A stretch of DNA of 45,594 nucleotides from RYN-133 sp036497285 (GTDB taxonomy: Bacteria; Actinomycetota; Actinomycetes; Mycobacteriales; Jatrophihabitantaceae). Below are positions 24,033 to 31,486 of the stretch, piece by piece. The DNA lies in the NCBI GenBank assembly GCA_036497285.1, contig DASXJR010000085.1, positions 1 through 45,594 on the forward strand, given 5' to 3'. The notes under the pieces are model-generated. The model ran no database searches and was not told the DNA's origin. It saw only the letters and a program-made list of their open reading frames with translations. The translations under genes and the position numbers were made by a program. Position 1 is the first letter of the stretch, and each line of letters begins with the position of its first letter.

Positions 24033-25106
24033 GTGGCCTCGACGTACCGTGTAGACATGTCCGCCGCTGCACCTCCTCTGGGAACGAAACCGAAGCGCGG
24101 GCCGGGTGCGTGGGTCGGTGCGTTCACCGGCTTCTACCCGGCCACTGCGAACGACCTGTCCGACCTCGATCCTGTCGCCCGGTTCCTGTACGCCGCCCGC
24201 AGCGTGATCCTGGTGATCTCGGCGCAGGCCGCCGGGATCGCCGGATTGCTCACCGCGACCGATCGCCGGTTCGAGGTCGTCCCGTTCGTCCTCGTGTTCG
24301 TCGGCTACGTGGTGCTGCACGCGATCAGCAACCTGTCCAACGACTATTTCGGTTACCGGCGCGGGCACGACACCGAGGACTCGCCGCGGCGGCGCTACAC
24401 CCTGCACCCGGTCGCGAGCGGTGCCTTTACGATGCGCTTCCTCGCGACCGGCCTGGCCGTGCTCGCGGTGATCGCCGTCGCGATTGCCGCGTATTTTGTT
24501 GTGCTGCGCGGTTGGCCGGCGCTCGCGCTGACCGCGGCGGGTGGGTTGCTGCTGTACGCCTACGACGCGGCACCGCGCGCACTGAAGGAACTCGGCCTGG
24601 GCGAGATCGCCGCGTTCCTGGTGTGGGGCCCGCTCATGATCGGCGGCGGGTACTACGTCATCTCGGGGCACTGGTCCGGACTGGCCTTCCTGGCGTCGGT
24701 CCCGTACGGGCTCGGCGTGATGTCGATCCTGGTGGGCAAGCACATCGACCAGCGTGGTTTCGACATCTCGCAATCGCAGCACACCCTGCCGGTGATCATG
24801 GGCGAGCGCGGGGCGCGGGCGCTGAACCAGGTCGTGGTGCTGCTCATGTACGTGTTCGTGGTGGTCGGCATCCTCACCGGCGCGCTCTCGCCGTTCGTCG
24901 CCGTGGTGATCCTCGCTGCGCCGCGGGCGGTGCGCGCGCTGCGGGTGATGGCGGCGCCCGCGCCGTCCGCGCCGCCGGAGGGCTACGTAGGCTGGCCGCT
25001 CTGGTACCACCGGGTGTGCCTCGTCCACAACCGCGCCTTCGGGTGGCTGTTCCTGCTCGGCGCGGCCCTCGGGGCGATCTGGCCCGCTGCGTCGATCGGC
25101 CACTGA
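24033..25106 (+). CDS. UbiA-family prenyltransferase-like membrane protein
   Basis: A 357-aa polytopic protein with about eight membrane segments and a UbiA-type core. The first Asp-rich motif reads NLSNDYFGYRRGHDTEDS: the leading ND is kept but the second conserved Asp of NDxxD is Gly. The second motif region reads VGKHIDQRGFDISQSQ. UbiA enzymes attach polyprenyl chains to aromatic rings (MenA, UbiA) or other acceptors; this one is not a standard MenA and the acceptor is unknown. GTG 24033 has GGGAG (24020-24024) eight bases before it, whereas ATG 24057 has none. A 68-bp palindromic array follows the gene. Confidence 0.75.
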   Translation: MASTYRVDMSAAAPPLGTKPKRGPGAWVGAFTGFYPATANDLSDLDPVARFLYAARSVILVISAQAAGIAGLLTATDRRFEVVPFVLVFVGYVVLHAISNLSNDYFGYRRGHDTEDSPRRRYTLHPVASGAFTMRFLATGLAVLAVIAVAIAAYFVVLRGWPALALTAAGGLLLYAYDAAPRALKELGLGEIAAFLVWGPLMIGGGYYVISGHWSGLAFLASVPYGLGVMSILVGKHIDQRGFDISQSQHTLPVIMGERGARALNQVVVLLMYVFVVVGILTGALSPFVAVVILAAPRAVRALRVMAAPAPSAPPEGYVGWPLWYHRVCLVHNRAFGWLFLLGAALGAIWPAASIGH

Positions 25107-25128
25107 CCGCTCCGCGCCGGCTCGGTTG

Positions 25129-25196
25129 ACAGTGGTCAGTTTCGCCGCACAGTGGTCAGTTGCAACTGACCACTGTGCGGTGCAACTGACCACTGT
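25129..25196. repeat. 68-bp nested palindrome of four 13-bp units
   Basis: Two forward copies of ACAGTGGTCAGTT (25129-25141 and 25149-25161) are mirrored by two reverse copies AACTGACCACTGT (25164-25176 and 25184-25196). The centre is at 25162/25163. The inner pair, extended by one or two bases each side, makes a perfect 30-bp palindrome (25148-25177), and copies within each half repeat every 20 bp. It fills the gap between the UbiA-like and LysE genes. It could be a terminator, a multi-dimer operator for the LysE gene, or a short repeat element; no other copy is in this window. Confidence 0.85.
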
Positions 25197-25239
25197 CGGG
25201 ATGGGTAAATGAGCACGCGGAGCTGAGTACGGTCGGGTC

Positions 25240-25833
25240 ATGCGGTCGGCGTGGGAGTTTCTGCTCGTCGCGCTCGTCGTCACCCTGACGCCCGGCCCCG
25301 CCACCGCGCTCGTGCTGCGCGTGGCCGCCCGGGACGGACGCCGCGCCGCGCTCGGCACCATCGTCGGCAACGAGATCGGCGTGCTGACCTGGGCGCTGCT
25401 CTCGGCGGTCGGGGTGTCCTCGCTGATCGTCGCGTCCGAGCTCGCCTACGACGTACTGCGCTTCGGCGGTGCCGCGGTGCTGGTCGTGCTCGGCGTGCGG
25501 TCGCTGTTCCACCGCACGTCCGGGGTACCGGCCGTCCCGAGATGGACGGGCTGGAAGACCGGCCTGCTCAGCAGCGCCGCGAACCCGAAGCTGGCAGTGT
25601 TCTTCATCGCGCTGTTCCCGCAGTTCCTGTCGCCGCACTCCGCCGTGCTGCCCGCCGCACTCGCGATGGCCGGCGTGATCGTGCTGCTCGACTTCGTCTG
25701 GTTCGGCCTTCTCGCGTGGACGGTCGACCGGGCCGGACGGGTGCTGCGTCCCCGGATCCGGCGCGTCATGGAACGCACCACCGGCGGGGTCATGCTCGCG
25801 CTCGGGCTGAAGGTCGCGGCCCAAGCCCGCTGA
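25240..25833 (+). CDS. LysE/RhtB family amino-acid exporter
   Basis: A 197-aa inner-membrane protein with six predicted membrane segments and the LysE family N-terminal signature LVVTLTPGPATALVLRVAARDG, plus SSAANPKLAVFFIALFPQF in the middle, where the N-P-K motif is typical. Members export amino acids or related metabolites; the substrate cannot be inferred. It starts about 44 bp after the palindromic array, and its stop TGA directly abuts the reverse-strand stop of the next gene (TGATCA). Confidence 0.88.
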   Translation: MRSAWEFLLVALVVTLTPGPATALVLRVAARDGRRAALGTIVGNEIGVLTWALLSAVGVSSLIVASELAYDVLRFGGAAVLVVLGVRSLFHRTSGVPAVPRWTGWKTGLLSSAANPKLAVFFIALFPQFLSPHSAVLPAALAMAGVIVLLDFVWFGLLAWTVDRAGRVLRPRIRRVMERTTGGVMLALGLKVAAQAR

Positions 25834-26286
25834 TCAGCGCCCGTACGGACGGACCTGGTAATCGCCGACGGTCGTCGCGACCAGCGTGCCGTCCTCGCCG
25901 ACCACGCTGGCGCCCAGTTCGAACCGGGCTTTCCGATCCGTCCCCGCCTCGGCCCGTACCCGCGCGATCGTCGCTTCATCGAGCGTGGCCGACGCCGACA
26001 GCGGGCCGCGTCCCGGCGCGACGAAGTCGATCGACACCGCACGCACCAGCGGGTAGTGCGTGGCGCCGTCGAAGCTCACCCAGTGCATGGCGCCGCCGAG
26101 TACCTCGGCCAGCGTGAAGATCACGCCCGCGTACACCGTGCCGAAGTGGTTCGCGTTGCCCTCGAACGGCAGTTCGGCCCGGACGTAACCGGGACGCATC
26201 TCGACGAAGCGCACCCCCATCTGATGCGCCCGCGGGATCAACTGCTCCAGCGCGGCATTCGTCATGACGACGGGATCAGAGCTCAC
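25834..26286 (-). CDS. Hotdog-fold thioesterase (DUF4442/PaaI-like)
   Basis: A 150-aa single hotdog domain. The region GNANHFGTVYAGVIFTLAEV, with HFGTVY in place of the PaaI HGG, is typical of the DUF4442/YiiD-C group, followed by a beta-sheet (PLVRAVSIDFVAPGRGPL). It probably hydrolyses an acyl-CoA thioester, substrate unknown. The likely start is GTG 26286, with an in-frame ATG at 26265 as an alternative. Confidence 0.78.
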   Translation of the reverse strand: MSSDPVVMTNAALEQLIPRAHQMGVRFVEMRPGYVRAELPFEGNANHFGTVYAGVIFTLAEVLGGAMHWVSFDGATHYPLVRAVSIDFVAPGRGPLSASATLDEATIARVRAEAGTDRKARFELGASVVGEDGTLVATTVGDYQVRPYGR

Positions 26287-26319
26287 GGCCGCACCCTAGT
26301 TCACCCCACGACCAGCGAC

Positions 26320-28623
26320 TCAGCGGCAGCTGACCAGTTCGTAGACAGGATTGGCGAGCGCGAGGTGGCCCTTGTACTCACCGACCCGGCCGGTCGCGCG
26401 CAGCACGGTGCCGGGCTCGATGCCGGGGATGTCCGTGCGTCCGAAGAACAGCAGCCGCAATCCACCGGTCCGGTCGAACACCTGCGCCTCGAGCGAGCGC
26501 CCGGCGGTGGTACCGACCTGGACGGACTTGATCCGACCCTCGACCGTCACCTTCTGCTTCCACGCCACGCAGCCGATCGGGGTCGTGCCGTCGGCGGCCG
26601 CGACCAACGAGCCGTCGACCGGAGCGCATTCGTCTCTGAGCGCAGGTTCACGCGCCGCCTCCTGCTGTCGCGCTTCGAGCAACTCGGCCTGTGTGTGCGG
26701 CAGTGTCGTGTCGAACGGGACGATCGTCGCCGCGACGTGCGGAATCCGGCTCACCGCCGCGGCGATCCGGTCCGCGGTGCGGTCGTGCAGCAGCCGCTGT
26801 GACACCCGTCCGAACGTGCGCCGCGGCAGCAACACGGTGACCTCTGCGCGGTCGGCCACGACGGTATTGAGAGCAAGCTCGGCCACCCGGTGCACGAGCC
26901 GCCGGTCGTCGCAGTCGATCACTACCAACGGCACGCGATCGCCGAGCTTGCGCTCGACCCAGTCATTGCGCAATTGCGTTGCCACGTGGTCGTCGAGCAT
27001 CACGTGCACCGCCTGTACGGACGTGGGCCGCAGGCTGCCCGCGTAGCGCAGCGCGCGCAGAACGGCCAGATCGAGACGGTCTATCAGCACGAGGACGGTG
27101 TGGCGCGCGTAGTGCGGCGCGTCCGCCTGGTCCTGCCGGTGCCACGTTACGAGGTCGAGGGCATGCGCTTCGGCCCGGTAACGCTTGTTCAGCCGCATCA
27201 GCACGAGCCACAGCACCGGGGACAGCACAACGACCAACCAGGCGCCTTGGCTGAACTTCACCGTGGCGAAGATCAGGACTACGAGCGTTGACACGACGCC
27301 GCCGAGCAGGCTGATCGCGGCGCGCCGACGCCAGCGGTTCACCCGGTGCGTTCGGTAGTACTGCGTCATCCCGTAACCAGCCATGCTGAATCCGGTGAAG
27401 ACGCCGATCGCGTAGAACGGGATCAGCGCGTCGACCACGGTGCCGACGACGAGGATCAGCGCGACTGCAGCGGCCGTGAGCACGATGATGCCGTTGCTGA
27501 ACGCGAGGCGATGGCCGCGCCGGGTCATCTGCCGGGGCAGGAACGAGTCCTCCGCAATGAAGCTGGCCAGGAACGGGAAGCCGGTGAACGGGGTGTTGGC
27601 ACCTGTGATCAGGATGAGTGCAGTTGCGATCTGGACGAGGTCGAAAGCCAGGTTTCCGTACCAATTGTGTCCGAACACGGTGTGCGCCACCTGACCGATG
27701 ACGGTCGGTGTCCCGTTCGCATATGGCGTGGCGTGGGTCTGGAACGCCAGGAACGAGATGCCGAGCACGAGCGTGCCGAGCATGGCGCTCATGACTGTGA
27801 GCGTGATCCGAGCATTGCGCGCGACCGGCGCCTTGATCGCGCTGACGCCGTTGGAGATCGCCTCGAGTCCCGTCAGCGACGCACCGCCGTTGGCGAAGGC
27901 CTTCAGAAGCACCCAGATCGCGGCACCGGTGAAGATCGCGTGGCCCTGGTCGTGGACGCCGATCATGCCGGTCGCGTGCGGCAGGACCGGCAGGTCGCCG
28001 AAGAACACACGGGCCACACCGAGGATGACGACCAGTCCGGCCATCGTCACGAAGAAGTAGGTCGGGAACGCGAACGCCCGGCCCGCCTCGCGTACCCCGC
28101 GCAGGTTGCCGAAGGCCAGGATGAGTACGACCGCAATCGTGATCGGTTCGGTGAACGACTTCAGGGCGGGGACGAGCGTCACGACCGCGGCGGTACCGGC
28201 AGCCGACTGCACGGCAACAGTGACGATGTAGTCGATCAGCAGCGCGACCGAGGCGATCTGCGCGACCTTCGGGCCGAAATTCTCCCGCGCGACCACGTAC
28301 GATCCGCCCGCCTGCGTGTAGATCGACACGACCTGCCGGTACAGCGCAGTCATGACGAGCAGCACCGCAATGACGACGAACGTCATCGGCATCAGCAGGT
28401 GGAAGCCCGCGAGCCCGAACGTCGGTAGCAGGAAGATGAGCATCTCCTCCGTGCCATAGGCCGAGGACGAGATGCAGTCGCTGGACAGGACGCCGAGGGC
28501 GGACTTCTTCGACAGCCGCTCCTCATGCAGCTGACCGGTCACCAGCGGCTTGCCGAGCGCTGCCCGCTTGATCTTGTAGCCGAGCCGCTCCGGGACGTCG
28601 ATCGTCAGTTGAGAGGTGGTCAC
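26320..28623 (-). CDS. KimA-type potassium permease fused to a C-terminal OB-fold domain
   Basis: A 767-aa APC-superfamily transporter. The N-terminal region KKSALGVLSSDCISSSAYGT and EEMLIFLL closely follows Bacillus KimA, a high-affinity K+/H+ symporter inhibited by c-di-AMP, and about twelve membrane segments follow to about residue 460. A cytoplasmic domain (about 470-660) resembles the KimA regulatory part. Residues about 692-767 (VTVEGRIKSVQVGT, then FFGRTDIPGIEPGTVL, GEYKGHLALANPVYEL) form an extra OB-fold like the small OB proteins encoded beside K+ transport genes in actinomycetes. The start is GTG 28623, coupled to a small membrane ORF (GTGA). Potassium as substrate is inferred from family and the kdpDE neighbour. 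Confidence 0.82.
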   Translation of the reverse strand: MTTSQLTIDVPERLGYKIKRAALGKPLVTGQLHEERLSKKSALGVLSSDCISSSAYGTEEMLIFLLPTFGLAGFHLLMPMTFVVIAVLLVMTALYRQVVSIYTQAGGSYVVARENFGPKVAQIASVALLIDYIVTVAVQSAAGTAAVVTLVPALKSFTEPITIAVVLILAFGNLRGVREAGRAFAFPTYFFVTMAGLVVILGVARVFFGDLPVLPHATGMIGVHDQGHAIFTGAAIWVLLKAFANGGASLTGLEAISNGVSAIKAPVARNARITLTVMSAMLGTLVLGISFLAFQTHATPYANGTPTVIGQVAHTVFGHNWYGNLAFDLVQIATALILITGANTPFTGFPFLASFIAEDSFLPRQMTRRGHRLAFSNGIIVLTAAAVALILVVGTVVDALIPFYAIGVFTGFSMAGYGMTQYYRTHRVNRWRRRAAISLLGGVVSTLVVLIFATVKFSQGAWLVVVLSPVLWLVLMRLNKRYRAEAHALDLVTWHRQDQADAPHYARHTVLVLIDRLDLAVLRALRYAGSLRPTSVQAVHVMLDDHVATQLRNDWVERKLGDRVPLVVIDCDDRRLVHRVAELALNTVVADRAEVTVLLPRRTFGRVSQRLLHDRTADRIAAAVSRIPHVAATIVPFDTTLPHTQAELLEARQQEAAREPALRDECAPVDGSLVAAADGTTPIGCVAWKQKVTVEGRIKSVQVGTTAGRSLEAQVFDRTGGLRLLFFGRTDIPGIEPGTVLRATGRVGEYKGHLALANPVYELVSCR

Positions 28624-28742
28624 CGGCGATCGTGCCGGTCGATCCAGCCCAGCAACTCGACGACGAGCAACCAGGCGGCGGCCATCAGCACGATGGCCAG
28701 GCCGAAATTGACGAACTCCACAAGCCGATCGAATCGCGCCAC
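28620..28742 (-). CDS. 40-residue single-pass membrane peptide, coupled to the KimA-type gene
   Basis: An ORF from GTG 28742 encoding a basic N-terminus (MARFDRLVEF), one hydrophobic helix (FGLAIVLMAAAWLLVVELLG) and a charged end (WIDRHDRR). Its TGA overlaps the GTG start of the permease (GTGA), which supports real translation, though its own ribosome-binding site is weak. It recalls KdpF and other small stabilising subunits of ion transporters in size and place, but I see no sequence match to KdpF. It is the first gene of the minus-strand operon, directly after the divergent regulatory region. Confidence 0.6.
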   Translation of the reverse strand: MARFDRLVEFVNFGLAIVLMAAAWLLVVELLGWIDRHDRR

Positions 28743-28772
28743 GATGCGCGCATGAGCCGTCGGAACGCGCCG

Positions 28773-28800
28773 CTCACGCGACGTTCACGGCTTCCTCACG
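28773..28800. promoter_or_regulatory. Three hexamer direct repeats at 11-bp spacing, candidate KdpE operator
   Basis: CTCACG (28773-28778), TTCACG (28784-28789) and CTCACG (28795-28800) recur at exactly 11-bp steps within the 132-bp region between the small membrane ORF and kdpD. OmpR/PhoB-family regulators, which include KdpE, bind tandem direct repeats one helical turn apart. This array is therefore the best candidate for KdpE binding and could control both divergent transcripts. The rest of the gap holds GGAGG (28858-28862) ahead of kdpD and no clear promoter hexamers. Confidence 0.6.
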
Positions 28801-28874
28801 CCCGCCCGGCCCAACCGGTGCATCGTTGATTTCGGCGGTGCAGACGCGGGTTGTGACGGAGGATGCTGGACGCC

Positions 28875-31379
28875 ATGGGCACACGGGGCAGCCTGCGCAT
28901 CTACCTGGGCGCGGCTCCGGGCGTCGGCAAGACGTTCGACATGCTCGACGAGGGTTACCGGCGTGCCCACCGCGGCACAGACGTCGTCGTGGGCTTCGTC
29001 GAAACCCATGGCCGGCCGCGCACCTCCGAGCAGTTGCGCGACCTCGAGATCGTGCCGCGCAAGTCCGTCCGATATCGCGGCGTCGGCTTCGAGGAAATGG
29101 ATCTCGACGCGATTCTGCGCCGCCGTCCGCAGCTGGTGCTGATCGACGAACTCGCTCACACCAACGTCCCGGGTTCGGGCGTGCACGTGAAGCGCTGGCA
29201 GGACGTGGAGCAGATCCTCGACGCCGGCATCGACGTGCTCAGCACCGTCAACGTCCAGCACCTCGAGTCGCTCAACGACGTGGTGGAGACGATCACCGGC
29301 GTGCCGCAGCGCGAGACGGTTCCCGACTCCGTCGTTCGCGCGGCCGAGCAGGTGCAACTCGTCGACATGACACCGGAGGCGCTGCGTCGCCGGATGGCGC
29401 ACGGCAACGTCTACCCGCCGGAAAAGGTCGACGCCGCGCTCGGCAACTACTTCCGTCCGGGCAACCTCACCGCGCTGCGCGAGCTAGCCCTGCTCTGGCT
29501 GGCCGACCGCGTCGAGGAAGGCATGCAGCGCTACCGCGAGCAGCACGGCATCACCGGCACCTGGGAGACCCGCGAGCGCGTGGTCGTCGCACTCACCGGT
29601 GGCCCGGAGGGTGACGCGCTCATCCGCCGCGCGGCACGCATCGCCGCGCGCAGCACCGGCGGTGATCTCGTCGCGGTGCACGTGGCGCGCAGCGACGGGA
29701 TCGTCGGGGCCGGACCTGCCGGGCTCGCGTCGCAGCGCCTGCTGGTCGAATCGCTCGGCGGCACCTACCACTCGATCGTCGGCGACGACGTCCCGCGCGC
29801 CCTGCTCGACTTCGCCCGCAGCGTCGACGCAACCCAGATCGTGCTCGGCGCATCGCGGCGCCGGGCGTTCGCTGCGGCGCTGGCCGGCCCCGGCACAGGG
29901 CAGGTCGTCACCCGGCTGTCCGGTCCTATCGACGTGCACATCGTCAGCCACGACTACGCCGGACGTGGGGTGCGGCTGCCACCGCTCGGGTACGGGCTGA
30001 CCCCGCGTCGCCGCGTCGCCGGCGTCGTCACTGCCGCGGTGCTGCTGGCGATCGCCACCCCGGCGTTGGCCACTGTCCGGGGCGAGTTCACCTTCGCCAC
30101 CGACCTGTCGGTCTATCTGCTGATCGTCGTCGTCACCAGCCTGGTCGGTGGGTTCTGGGCCGCGATGGCCGCCGCGATCGCCGGCAGCCTGCTGCTCAAC
30201 TTCTATTTCGCGCCGCCGCTGCACACCTTCACGATCACCGACAGCGAGAACATCCTCGCCCTGGGCGTGTTCCTGATCGTCGGCATCCTCGTCTCGCGCG
30301 TGGTCGACATGGCCGCGCAGCGCTCGGCCGTCGCGTCCCGCGCCGGCGCCGAAGCCGAGACGTTGTCGACGCTTGCCGGCAGCCTGCTGCGCGGGGAAAA
30401 CGCGCTGGACGCGCTGCTCGCCCGCGTCCGGGAGACCTTCGGGATGCAGAGCGTCAGCCTGCTCGAGCGCGGACCCGGCCCGTCCTGGCGTGCGCTGGCC
30501 ACGCTCGGGACGAACCCGCCGCAGCAGCCCTCGGACGGTGACGGAGTAGCCGACATCGACGACAACCAGGCGCTCGTGCTGCGCGGCCGGCCGTTGTCCG
30601 GCGACGACCAGCGCATCCTGTCGGCCTTCGCCGCGCAGGTCGCAGTGGCCTACCGGCAGCGCGAACTCGCCGAGGCGGCAAGCGCGGTGGAACCACTGGC
30701 CGAGTCCGAACGCGCGCGGACAGCGCTGCTGAACGCCCTGAGCCACGACCTGCGCACCCCGATCGCCGCCGCCAAGGCCTCGGTGTCGAGCCTGCTCGCC
30801 GCCGATGTCTCATGGTCCGACGCCGATCGGCACGAGTTGCTTGTCGCCGCAGACGGGTCGCTCGACCGGCTCACCGACCTCGTCACCAATCTACTCGACC
30901 TGTCGCGGTTGCAGGCCGGGGTGCTGCCGGTACTGGTCACGCCGGTGTCGTTGGAGGACGTGGTGCTGCGCGCGGTCGATCACGCCGCGCCGCCGGATGC
31001 GCTGATCGACGTCGACGTGCCCACCGACCTGCCGGAGGTAGCCGCCGACGCCGGGCTGCTCGAGCGGGTGGTGGCCAATCTCGTCCAGAACGCGCTGCGC
31101 CACGCGCCGGACGGGTCGCGGGTGTGCGTCAACGGCAGCGAGCACGCCGGGCTGGTCGAGCTGCGCGTCGTCGACCGTGGCGCGGGCATCCCGCCCGACC
31201 ATGCGGAGGCGGTGTTCGCCGCGTTCCAGCGCCGCGACGACTCGCCGAGCGACGGCGCCGGGGTGGGCCTCGGGCTGGCGATCGCCCGCGGCTTCGCCGA
31301 GGCCATGGGCGGTCACGTCTTCGCCGAGGAGACGCCGGGCGGCGGCGCCACGCTGGTCGTCCAGTTGAAGGCGGCTTGA
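28875..31379 (+). CDS. kdpD: Sensor histidine kinase KdpD
   Basis: An 834-aa potassium/turgor sensor kinase of normal KdpD build. The N-terminal KdpD domain has Walker A LGAAPGVGKTF and Walker B VLIDELAHTN. A universal-stress-protein-like domain follows (about 240-365), then four membrane segments of the DUF4118 domain (about 380-480, SLLLNFYFAPPLHTF), a GAF-like region, HisKA with phospho-acceptor His in NALSHDLRTPIAAAK (near 624), and HATPase with NLVQNALRHAP and GVGLGLAIARGF. I chose ATG 28875 because GGAGG (28858-28862) abuts the in-frame ATG at 28863. No kdpFABC genes are within the window. It normally phosphorylates KdpE. Confidence 0.93.
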   Translation: MGTRGSLRIYLGAAPGVGKTFDMLDEGYRRAHRGTDVVVGFVETHGRPRTSEQLRDLEIVPRKSVRYRGVGFEEMDLDAILRRRPQLVLIDELAHTNVPGSGVHVKRWQDVEQILDAGIDVLSTVNVQHLESLNDVVETITGVPQRETVPDSVVRAAEQVQLVDMTPEALRRRMAHGNVYPPEKVDAALGNYFRPGNLTALRELALLWLADRVEEGMQRYREQHGITGTWETRERVVVALTGGPEGDALIRRAARIAARSTGGDLVAVHVARSDGIVGAGPAGLASQRLLVESLGGTYHSIVGDDVPRALLDFARSVDATQIVLGASRRRAFAAALAGPGTGQVVTRLSGPIDVHIVSHDYAGRGVRLPPLGYGLTPRRRVAGVVTAAVLLAIATPALATVRGEFTFATDLSVYLLIVVVTSLVGGFWAAMAAAIAGSLLLNFYFAPPLHTFTITDSENILALGVFLIVGILVSRVVDMAAQRSAVASRAGAEAETLSTLAGSLLRGENALDALLARVRETFGMQSVSLLERGPGPSWRALATLGTNPPQQPSDGDGVADIDDNQALVLRGRPLSGDDQRILSAFAAQVAVAYRQRELAEAASAVEPLAESERARTALLNALSHDLRTPIAAAKASVSSLLAADVSWSDADRHELLVAADGSLDRLTDLVTNLLDLSRLQAGVLPVLVTPVSLEDVVLRAVDHAAPPDALIDVDVPTDLPEVAADAGLLERVVANLVQNALRHAPDGSRVCVNGSEHAGLVELRVVDRGAGIPPDHAEAVFAAFQRRDDSPSDGAGVGLGLAIARGFAEAMGGHVFAEETPGGGATLVVQLKAA

Positions 31380-31486
31380 TGAGCGACGCTTGCGGAGCGA
31401 ACACAGTGCATCCATCGCGCCGCCAGGCGCGATTGTCGGCGCCGACCGGCCCGAGCGAAGCGAGTGGCCACGAGGCGACGGCATGA
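31379..31486 (+). CDS. 35-residue bridging ORF between kdpD and kdpE (MIRU-like arrangement)
   Basis: ATG 31379 shares its first base with the kdpD stop (TGATG), and its TGA (31484-31486) overlaps the kdpE start (ATGA). The peptide starts MSDACGANTVHPSRR and ends PSEASGHEATA. The DNA includes a perfect 8-bp hairpin, ATCGCGCC (31414-31421) with GGCGCGAT (31426-31433), and the palindrome TCGGCGCCGA (31436-31445). Typical kdpD and kdpE genes overlap or nearly do, so about 103 bp here look inserted. Mycobacterial MIRU elements, first described between senX3 and regX3, likewise carry small ORFs overlapping the flanking stop and start. Homology to MIRU is not claimed. Confidence 0.6.
   Translation: MSDACGANTVHPSRRQARLSAPTGPSEASGHEATA

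Noticed and set aside
25107..25239. CRISPR-like array in the repeated region
   Set aside because: The four units are arranged as inverted pairs with 7-bp gaps or less, not as direct repeats with unique spacers, and there are no cas genes.
28620..28742. Small membrane ORF as KdpF
   Set aside because: Size and position are suggestive, but the sequence does not match KdpF and no kdpABC genes are present.
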